A DNA stretch of 18,499 bases from JBAWYM01 sp037143575 (GTDB lineage Bacteria > Patescibacteriota > Gracilibacteria > Peribacterales > Peribacteraceae): contig JBAWYM010000037.1 in the NCBI GenBank assembly GCA_037143575.1, forward strand, positions 1 through 18,499, given 5' to 3'. Below are positions 1 through 6,700 of the stretch, piece after piece. The notes under the pieces are model-generated. The model was given only the letters and a program-made list of their open reading frames with translations. It did no database searches and was not told the origin of the DNA. Numbering within the stretch: position 1 is the first letter of the stretch; the number at the start of each line of letters is the position of its first letter. Made by a program: the position numbers and the translations under genes.

Positions 1-22
1 TCTTTCCCTACTCAAATCATGA

Positions 23-238
23 TTGTTTCACCAACCAAAAAAGTTACCAGAGCCGGTTTTTGGTCTCATCATCGGTATCACCGCGATTATTGTCGGCGGT
101 GTATGCGCGATGTTTGAAAAAGAGATCGCGGCGAGTTTTATCGGTGGAGGCGGACTTATCGGCCTTGTCTCCGTTTTCGTCATTGGTTCACAGCAACAGA
201 AAAACGAACGACTGCAGAAAGAGAAGATGGTGCAGTAG
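23..238 (+). CDS. Small two-helix membrane protein, unknown function
   Basis: This encodes 71 residues. Two hydrophobic stretches are visible at about residues 12-30 (FGLIIGITAIIVGGVCAMF) and 37-55 (AASFIGGGGLIGLVSVFVI), followed by a charged, Gln/Lys-rich tail (residues 56-71), so a small integral membrane protein with a cytoplasmic tail is likely. The start is a TTG placed directly after an in-frame TGA (20-22), with no recognisable ribosome binding site. An ATG at 19 opens a different, short frame. The real start is therefore insecure, and the gene could be a remnant or have begun differently. Its stop lies 7 bp from the stop of the convergent tsaD. I do not recognise the family and assign no function. 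Confidence 0.5.
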   Translation: MFHQPKKLPEPVFGLIIGITAIIVGGVCAMFEKEIAASFIGGGGLIGLVSVFVIGSQQQKNERLQKEKMVQ

Positions 239-245
239 TATCGCA

Positions 246-1343
246 TTACGTTTTCAATGCTTCCATCAGTGGCAGTGATGCTTCTGTCGAAAAGTCCTGA
301 AATGCCTTCTCTCCCTTTTCATGCATCAGGAAAAACGCCGCCGCACCGATCATCGCCGCATTGTCCGTGCAGTAGACGATCATCTTCGGCCAGCGGATCA
401 CGCGGTCCGGGAAGGCTTCGCTTACGAGGTCGCGGAGGTGAAGGTTGGCTGCTACTCCCCCGACGAGATGTATTTCCTTCGTCTCCGGGTGGAGCGCGAC
501 GGCGCGGATGAGCTTGTCGACGAGGTGACGGCAGAGGGCGTGCTGGTAGCTGGCGGCGAGATGAGTGAGTAGTGAGTAGTGAGTAGTGAGTAGAGTTGAA
601 TCTGTTGGAGTATTTGGATATATCGGAAGATCTCGAAGTGTGTATTTTAAGGCGGTCTTGAGTCCGGCGAAGCTGAAGTCGAGGGTTGTATCGTGCGCGA
701 GTGGGAGTGGGAAGGGGAATGCGTGGATATCTCCGTCTTCCGCTGCCTTCGCGATGGACGGACCGCCGGGGTAGGGGAGGCCCAGGAGGTGGGCGCCTTT
801 GTCGAAGGCTTCTCCGGCGGCGTCATCCCGCGTGGATCCGAGCAGTGTGCCAGTGGTGTGGGACACCCGGTACCAGAGGTCCGAATGTCCTCCGGAGGCG
901 GAGAGGGTGAGGATTGGGAATTGCGGGGTATCGGTGGTCTCGAGCCAAGTGGAGCTGAGGTGCCCCAGCGTGTGATGGACCCCGATCAGTGGTTTCTGCC
1001 TAAGGGATGCCATCGTCCTTCCTGTGACTGTGCCGACGAGCAGAGATCCTAGGAGCCCCGGTCCGCGTGTGACGGCGATTGCTGCAATATCGTCGACGGT
1101 GACTTTCGCTTCCTGCAACGCCTGATCGATGACTGGTAGAATGGAAGCGATCTGGGCACGGGCGGCATGCTCGGGGATCACTCCTCCTGATCGTTCGAAT
1201 GCCGAGCGTGATGATGCGATGACGCACGATCGCACTATTGTGCCTGATTGAATCACTGCGGCTGCAGTCTCGTCACAGGAGGTTTCGAGAGCCAGAATGA
1301 GACTATTGGTCTGGTCATCCTGTGCTTTCGCTGTTTCATGCAT
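246..1343 (-). CDS. tsaD: tRNA N6-adenosine threonylcarbamoyltransferase TsaD
   Basis: TsaD transfers the threonylcarbamoyl group from threonylcarbamoyl-AMP to A37 of ANN-decoding tRNAs (t6A), acting in the cytoplasm with TsaB/TsaE in bacteria. The 365-residue product shows the ASKHA-fold signatures: LALETSCDET near the N-terminus, the metal-binding HTLGH motif (H124, H128), SASGGHSDLW, a DDAAGEAFDKGA-type segment, LPYPGGPS, and TDNAAMIGAAA near the C-terminus carrying the third metal ligand. The family is usually about 340 residues. The excess is an N-terminal extension of about 14 residues and an insertion of about 10-15 residues (STLLTTHYSLLTH) encoded by a 7-bp tandem DNA repeat. The ATG at 1343 is the first start. 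No Shine-Dalgarno site is seen; a weak -10-like TATTCT sits 6 nt upstream. It is divergent from the sortase gene. Confidence 0.95.
   Translation of the reverse strand: MHETAKAQDDQTNSLILALETSCDETAAAVIQSGTIVRSCVIASSRSAFERSGGVIPEHAARAQIASILPVIDQALQEAKVTVDDIAAIAVTRGPGLLGSLLVGTVTGRTMASLRQKPLIGVHHTLGHLSSTWLETTDTPQFPILTLSASGGHSDLWYRVSHTTGTLLGSTRDDAAGEAFDKGAHLLGLPYPGGPSIAKAAEDGDIHAFPFPLPLAHDTTLDFSFAGLKTALKYTLRDLPIYPNTPTDSTLLTTHYSLLTHLAASYQHALCRHLVDKLIRAVALHPETKEIHLVGGVAANLHLRDLVSEAFPDRVIRWPKMIVYCTDNAAMIGAAAFFLMHEKGEKAFQDFSTEASLPLMEALKT
567..594. repeat. 7-bp tandem repeat (GAGTAGT, about 4 copies) inside tsaD
   Basis: The plus strand reads GAGTAGT three times (567-573, 574-580, 581-587), then GAGTAG, with a degenerate copy just before (ATGAGT, 561-566). 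On the coding strand this gives ACTACTC heptads, read in three successive frames as a 7-residue peptide period (LTTHYSL). A one-unit change would shift the frame; a three-unit change would add or remove 7 residues. It resembles the heptameric short tandemly repeated repetitive (STRR) sequences described in cyanobacteria. Confidence 0.9.
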
Positions 1344-1400
1344 AGAGTCAGAATAGGAGAAATTCGTCTTCTTCTCACGTTCATTAAATGAATTCTGTAT

Positions 1401-1428
1401 TTGAGAATACTAAGAAATGTTGTATAAT
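1401..1428 (+). promoter_or_regulatory. Sigma-70-type promoter for the sortase gene, near-leaderless
   Basis: TTGAGA (1401-1406), a 16-bp spacer, then a perfect TATAAT (1423-1428). Transcription should start at about 1435, only a few bases before the ATG at 1438, and no Shine-Dalgarno site is present. The in-frame ATG at 1417 would lie between the -35 and -10 boxes, so it is unlikely to be the start. Confidence 0.65.
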
Positions 1429-1437
1429 ATACAAGAC

Positions 1438-2208
1438 ATGATTAGAAAGCCGCAGATCAAACTCATCGCCTACTTCCTCGCGTGCACTTGTGCATTCATT
1501 TCTCTCGTCGCATGGCAACGTGCTTCCGAGCAGTTTGTGCTGGAGAGCATCCGTCAGGCGGAGCGTCAGACCCCCGGTTTGCTCATCGGCAATGGCGCAG
1601 ATGATCCGGAGCTCTTTGCGAAGATTTTTCCACGTTTCCCTTTCTCTTGGATGATCCCAGCGTCATTGACGACGACCGTGGAGAGAGATCCTGGCTTTCG
1701 AGCCAGTGGCAAAAATAATCAGTGGTGCCTATCTCATCGCTATGCACTCTCTATTCCCACGCTTCAGCTTTCGACGGATGTGCTCCTTCCCTGTCCGCGG
1801 TACTGGAATGCCCGAGACTGGGATCTTCTGGAAAGGCAAATGCAGGCAGGACTGACGCAGGGGGTGGTGGCCTATCCTCATTCTGTGCAACCGGGCCAGA
1901 GAGGTTCTCTCATTATTGTCGGTCACTCCAGTCCTCTCAGTACCACCGATGATTCTGGTATATCCGGGAGAATTTTTTCCCGAGTTCCGGAGCTGAAAAC
2001 AGGAGATCAGATCATCGTGCGGAATGCTGATCGAACATTCACCTATGTCGTGTATGAGACCTCTATTGTGAATGCTGAGGAGACGTCTCTTCTCGAGCAG
2101 CAGCAGGATGCGTCCCAGTTGACCCTCATCACGTGCTACCCTGTTGGTTCTACAAAGCAGCGGTTCATCGTGAAGGCCCGTTTCGTCCATGAGGGAGAAG
2201 GGGAGTGA
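1438..2208 (+). CDS. Sortase, class D-like transpeptidase
   Basis: Sortases are membrane-anchored cysteine transpeptidases that cut a C-terminal sorting motif on secreted proteins and join them to a cell-surface acceptor. The 256-residue product has one N-terminal membrane segment (about residues 10-28, LIAYFLACTCAFISLVAW) and an extracytoplasmic catalytic domain with the full triad: His163 in IIVGHSS, Cys233 in TLITCYP, and Arg242 in KQRFIVKA. The TLITCYP...RFIVKA spacing resembles class D sortases. The start at ATG 1438 is preferred to ATG 1417, because the TATAAT box lies between them. The gene ends with TGA and lgt begins 45 bp downstream. Plausible local substrates are the two giant minus-strand proteins, which share a GKTGPA + hydrophobic segment + Arg/Lys tail. 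That pairing is inference. Confidence 0.93.
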   Translation: MIRKPQIKLIAYFLACTCAFISLVAWQRASEQFVLESIRQAERQTPGLLIGNGADDPELFAKIFPRFPFSWMIPASLTTTVERDPGFRASGKNNQWCLSHRYALSIPTLQLSTDVLLPCPRYWNARDWDLLERQMQAGLTQGVVAYPHSVQPGQRGSLIIVGHSSPLSTTDDSGISGRIFSRVPELKTGDQIIVRNADRTFTYVVYETSIVNAEETSLLEQQQDASQLTLITCYPVGSTKQRFIVKARFVHEGEGE

Positions 2209-2215
2209 AGGAGTG

Positions 2216-2246
2216 TTGCTCTTCGGGTTAGACGCTAGGATATACT
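2216..2246 (+). promoter_or_regulatory. Weak promoter candidate for lgt
   Basis: TATACT (2241-2246) matches the -10 consensus at five of six positions and ends 6 nt before the lgt ATG at 2253. The best -35 candidate, TTGCTC (2216-2221), is poor and 19 bp away. If real, the transcript would be leaderless like that of the sortase. Otherwise lgt is read through from the sortase promoter. Confidence 0.3.
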
Positions 2247-2252
2247 TCTCCC

Positions 2253-3053
2253 ATGTTCTCCCTGTTCCCCTCGCGCACCGTTGCGCTCATCATCTTGGGT
2301 TTTCCTGTCCACTGGTATGGACTCCTCTATGTTTTCGCGTTTCTGATTGCGTGGGCGCTCCTTCCTATGCTGCAGAAATATAGGCATCTTTCTCTTTCGA
2401 ATGATGACTGGTCTTTCATCCTATCGGGAGCCGTCATCGGTGTTCTCGCGGGAGGTCGTCTGGGGTATGTCCTCTTCTACGCACCGGAGTACTTCTTCAT
2501 GCATCCCTTCCAAATATTTGCGGTGTGGAATGGGGGAATGTCCTCACATGGAGGCTTTATCGGAGTGGGTATTGCTCTCCTCGTTGTTTCTAGAATGAAG
2601 CGTATTCCGCTCCTCACGTTACTCGATGTGATTGTCGTCCCCGCAGCCATCGGCCTTGCCTGCGGACGGGTAGGGAACTTCATCAATCAGGAGCTTTACG
2701 GTATTCCTACGTCTCTTCCGTGGGGAATTGCGATTCCGGGTATCGAAGGCTTGCGGCATCCCACACAGATATATGCGGTCATCAAGGATCTCTTCATCGC
2801 CGGAGTTTGCTTCCTGCATCTTCGCCGCAGCCGTGATACCTCCCCGGGCGGAACGTTCGCACTCTTTCTTATTCTTTACGGCGCTCTGCGTTTCCTCATG
2901 GAATATCTGCGGGTGCAGGATTATTCAGGCATAACACTTGGCGTTGTGACGCTGACGCGCGGACAGCTGCTGACAATTCCTCTGATTATCGTCGGAATGG
3001 GGATCACGTTTTGGCGGAAATCATCAGCAAAGACTGTATTGGAGCACAATTAG
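2253..3053 (+). CDS. lgt: Prolipoprotein diacylglyceryl transferase Lgt
   Basis: Lgt transfers diacylglycerol from phosphatidylglycerol to the lipobox cysteine of prolipoproteins, at the outer face of the cytoplasmic membrane. The 266-residue product is strongly hydrophobic with about seven membrane segments. It carries the family motifs HWYGLLY at the N-terminus, GGRLGYVLFY, WNGGMSSHGGFIG (H99, equivalent to the essential E. coli His103), the Lgt signature GRVGNFINQELYG (R139, equivalent to Arg143), RHPTQIYA, and a C-terminal GALRFLMEYLR containing the late conserved Arg. Length is normal for the family. ATG 2253 is the first start after an in-frame TAG at 2229. It follows the sortase gene in the same direction. 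At least two lipobox proteins (start codons at 13593 and 15926) are encoded in the window as likely substrates. Confidence 0.95.
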   Translation: MFSLFPSRTVALIILGFPVHWYGLLYVFAFLIAWALLPMLQKYRHLSLSNDDWSFILSGAVIGVLAGGRLGYVLFYAPEYFFMHPFQIFAVWNGGMSSHGGFIGVGIALLVVSRMKRIPLLTLLDVIVVPAAIGLACGRVGNFINQELYGIPTSLPWGIAIPGIEGLRHPTQIYAVIKDLFIAGVCFLHLRRSRDTSPGGTFALFLILYGALRFLMEYLRVQDYSGITLGVVTLTRGQLLTIPLIIVGMGITFWRKSSAKTVLEHN

Positions 3054-3072
3054 ATATTTCATTAACTAGGTA

Positions 3073-3102
3073 ATTGACATCATTAGAAAAAATTGTCAAT
3101 AT
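3073..3102 (+). promoter_or_regulatory. Promoter overlapped by a 7-bp inverted repeat (putative operator)
   Basis: A perfect TTGACA (3074-3079), a 17-bp spacer and a weak -10 CAATAT (3097-3102) precede ATG 3111 by 8 nt. The arms ATTGACA (3073-3079) and TGTCAAT (3094-3100) are exact reverse complements separated by 14 nt, with centres 21 bp apart, about two helical turns. That geometry suits a dimeric repressor covering both boxes. Functional assignment is inference. Confidence 0.5.
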
Positions 3103-3110
3103 GCATATTG

Positions 3111-3776
3111 ATGAATAATCGCAAAACTATTGCTGATCCGATAGAAGTTTCCGGAATTCACTTTTTGATCCATCCTGGATTTAGAGTGCTTCCAGACGAG
3201 CAACTTCGCTCTTCGCCAAGAAAATTTCAAAAGCAAGCGAGGAAGAATGAACAGCGATTTGGAAATCTCTTAGTTCAGTATGCTCAGAAGGCCAGAACGC
3301 TTAGAGTAGATGAGATCATGTTTATATTTTCCCATGTGGGATATACGGATTTTCAAAATGATGTTGCTGCTGGGCTCATGTATACAAAGACGATCTGTGC
3401 CATCCGTAAACTTCTGGGCACTAGGGCCATAACTATTCACGATCAATTTTTTCAAATGTTTGAAGATTCAGATCAGGAAGCAGATCTTGGGAAGTCTCCA
3501 GTAATTATCGAAGCTAAGCGCATTGCCGAACTGAATGGTTTTAGCATTTCTCCCAATGTCCCAAGCGAAGCGTATGGGGAGATGCTTGAAACATGTGTTT
3601 GTGATGGTGCTGAATCTCTCAATATCGCTTTTCATCTCACTACTGAAACCCTCATTCGAACGCGATTGACTGATCTCATCCATGCAACCGAAGAGGAGAT
3701 CCGAGCTACGGTTACTACAATCCGTAGTCGGGATGAACATGACTCTGTGATATTCGATTGCGAAAAATCCTCGTGA
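3111..3776 (+). CDS. Hypothetical soluble protein, AT-richer than neighbours
   Basis: The product is about 221 residues with no signal peptide or membrane segment, mixed alpha/beta in appearance, and ends in an acidic/basic helical stretch (THLIHATEEEIRATVTT-like region, about residues 185-210). I recognise no catalytic motif and give no function. The start at ATG 3111 is chosen over the in-frame TTG at 3093, because the candidate -10 box falls between them and a TTGACA lies 31 bp upstream of the ATG. Base composition is visibly more AT-rich than the flanking lgt and surface-protein genes, and codon use looks different, so recent acquisition is possible. It ends with TGA, 7 bp from the stop of the convergent giant gene. 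The inverted repeat over its promoter suggests tight or autogenous control. Confidence 0.75.
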   Translation: MNNRKTIADPIEVSGIHFLIHPGFRVLPDEQLRSSPRKFQKQARKNEQRFGNLLVQYAQKARTLRVDEIMFIFSHVGYTDFQNDVAAGLMYTKTICAIRKLLGTRAITIHDQFFQMFEDSDQEADLGKSPVIIEAKRIAELNGFSISPNVPSEAYGEMLETCVCDGAESLNIAFHLTTETLIRTRLTDLIHATEEEIRATVTTIRSRDEHDSVIFDCEKSS

Positions 3777-3783
3777 GCTTATC

Positions 3784-6700
3784 TTACGCTGCTTTTCTCC
3801 TCTTCCTCTTCCTCCGCATCCACGCCAGCCCCACTCCCGCTCCCGCCGCGATCACGAGGACTGAGGCCGGGCCGGTTTTTCCGACAGGACCATTACCGGA
3901 TGTGAGGGGATTGAGCGTTGTCACCGATCCCGTGACTCCACCGTTCCCTTGGGTATTTCCATTTCCTTGGTTCGCTTCGTTCTTTCCATTGCTTTCACCA
4001 GTGTTGCCATTTTGTGAACCGTTACCAGTGTCTTGCGTATCATTCCCGGAATTCAGTTGCCCGATGAGCTTGGAGACCGGGGTGATCGTTTCGTTCCTGC
4101 AGAAGGCATTACAACCATCGCCACTCACATTGTCGCCGTCATCACACTGTTCAGATTTGTCACGGATGCCGTCGCCGCAGCGGCCGAGACGACAGTCGCT
4201 CCTGCAGTGACCATCGGGGGATTTCGTATTCTTCTTGCCGTCGTCACACTCTTCTCCTGTTTCGATGATGCCGTTCCCGCAGTTCGCCAGCACGAAGCGA
4301 CAATTCTTGCCGCACTGCACTGGGGAATGCGCATTCTGCAGGGTGGGTTCGCATTCCTCACCGAGGGCGCGCTGCATGATGCCGTCGCCGCAGCGGCCGT
4401 TTTCCAGAAGGCACGAGGCGGAACAGCCGTCACCGTTGATGCGGTTCGTGTCGTCGCATTCTTCACCGGGATCGAGCGCACCATTGCCGCAGAGCGTTGT
4501 CGGCCTCAGGTTGATCGGTTCGATCCTGCATTGCCCGTCGCAGCCGTCTCCCGGAGTCGTGTTGCCATCATCGCATTGTTCGTATATTTCCAGGATTCCG
4601 TTACCGCAATCAGAGGGGATACTGACGATATTACATGATGGAGAGCAGCCAGAGTTTACCTGATGATTGAGGAGGCCTAGGTCGCACTCTTCACCAAGAT
4701 CCGTGATGCCGTCTCCGCAAATATCAGCTGCGAGAACTTGCGTCCATGTGCACTGGCCGGTGCAGCCCGAGCCTTGTATGCCATTCTGCGATCCTCGATC
4801 ACATTCTTCGGGCGGCTCCACTTTGCCGTTGCCGCACCGAGATCCCATCTCCATCTGGCAGGTTGCAGAACATCCATCCCCCGATAGTGTATTTCCATCA
4901 TCGCAGGATTCGGGGAATTCTAGGATTCTATTACCGCATACTGTAGCGGCAGGGTGATAGGGCGAGGAGGAGGTTGCCATCGGACAGGCTGCGCAATTAT
5001 TCGTTCCTTCTCCGGCAATATACGTGCAGACACTCCCAGCACAGCCCAAGTGGTAGATCGGCTGCGAAGAAATATTGGTGATCGATGAGGAGGCCGATCC
5101 ACCCGGGCAGGCGGCGCAATTATTCGTCCCTGCTCCGAGAATGGGTGTGCAGGTATTGCTGACACAGCCATAGTGATACGCAGGTTGTGAGGATGTGCTG
5201 GGGATCGATGAGGTGGAAGCTGCTTCGCAGGCGCAGATATTGCTGCTCCCACATTCGTTGGCTCCGCTCGTCGTGGTAATGGTGCAGAGATTGGCTTGGC
5301 AAATACTGTGGATGGCTACACCACAGCCTAGAGCCGGATTACAGAAGTTTCCTCCGGCGCCGGCTGCCAGCAGGCATTGCGAACCGCTGCAGGCGGCGTG
5401 CGAGGTCAGCCCGCATCCGAAGCACGTGGTGCACTCGTTGATTCCGGCACCCTCGACGGAGACGCAGGCACTGCCCTGACAGGCGAGGTGGGTCACCGGG
5501 CCTAGGCAAGCCTTCGAGGGACCACATTCATTTCGTCCGCTCCCGGAAATGGAATGACAGGCCAAATCCTGACAAATGAGACGACTTCCCACTCCACACC
5601 CGAGATCGGGGTCACAAGCCGATACTGCAGGATCAGTCGGTCCTGGAAGCAGAATACAAGTGCTCCCGTTGCAACCGAGATGCATCATGACCGATGATGA
5701 GGATGAAGAGAGTGAAGACGGCGCTGAAAATGAAGATAACGATGCAGCGGGAGAAGAGTTAGAAGAAGAGGAAGAGAATGATTCGGAGGAGTCCGTACAC
5801 GGATGCGTGGCATCGCAGAGCGGGCAGCAGCAGGGAGGGGGATCCACCGTGCAAGGGCCGTCCATCACTGCGATATGCAGCTGCGGATATACGGCGGATT
5901 GTAGGCGATCATTGCGGGCGACGAAGGCGAGTGCAGGATTGTCGCCATGCATGAAAAAGGCAAAGGGAAGCTGCGTACTGAAGATGGCCTTCTCTTCGCG
6001 TTGCACGTTCATGATGGTTTCGGGGAGGGGCCAGCGGAGAGTGCCGGCACTGCACTGAGCATCGGCGCACCGCGTGTAGATCGCCGTCTGTGTCACATCT
6101 GCGAGGGGTTCTGTGTACGAAACAATCGAGGGGAAACCCTGCGCATTCCACTGAACCTTCGCATGGTAGGGTGAGACCGGAAGCGTCGTCGTCGTGATGC
6201 TGCTGCAAGTGGGGGTTTGACAGGAAGCGGCTTTCAGAGTCTCCTGATCGGCTTCGGTCGTCGTATAGAAGATCACCGGTAAACCTGCCTGATTGATCAG
6301 GAGGGAAAACTCTGTGGGGTTGGTGATCGCTCCGACAGGGATTTCCATTGCCAAATTCCATGTGGTGCAGACAGCGTCGCTACAGACGAAGGCGGCAATG
6401 GTGGAATCCGGTCCATTGCACCACGGCGAAGAGAGACCGCAGATGGTATGCGGGGCGTACGCGGCGACGATGGGGACGCCGTTCTGTCCGATAGCCATCG
6501 AGTAGAGAGCATTCAGTGTCATCCCCGCGGAGAGGAAGGAGGTGGTGTAGAGAGCACAGGCGGTGTCTTTGCATTTGGTGATGCGAACATTATCGGACGA
6601 AGGATCGTATTCCAGGATGACCGGAAGACCATCTTCCCCGATACGGAGTATCGTCTTGGTCTCCGGATTGGTCGTGGCCCACGAGAGATGCGTCGTCTCC

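Noticed and set aside
1417..1437. Sortase start at ATG 1417
   Set aside because: This ATG lies between the -35 and -10 boxes of a strong promoter, so it would not be transcribed from it.
4033..4638. 201-codon plus-strand open frame
   Set aside because: Antisense to the DUF4215-type array of protein A; the repeat codon pattern leaves the opposite strand open. The predicted peptide has no coherent motif.
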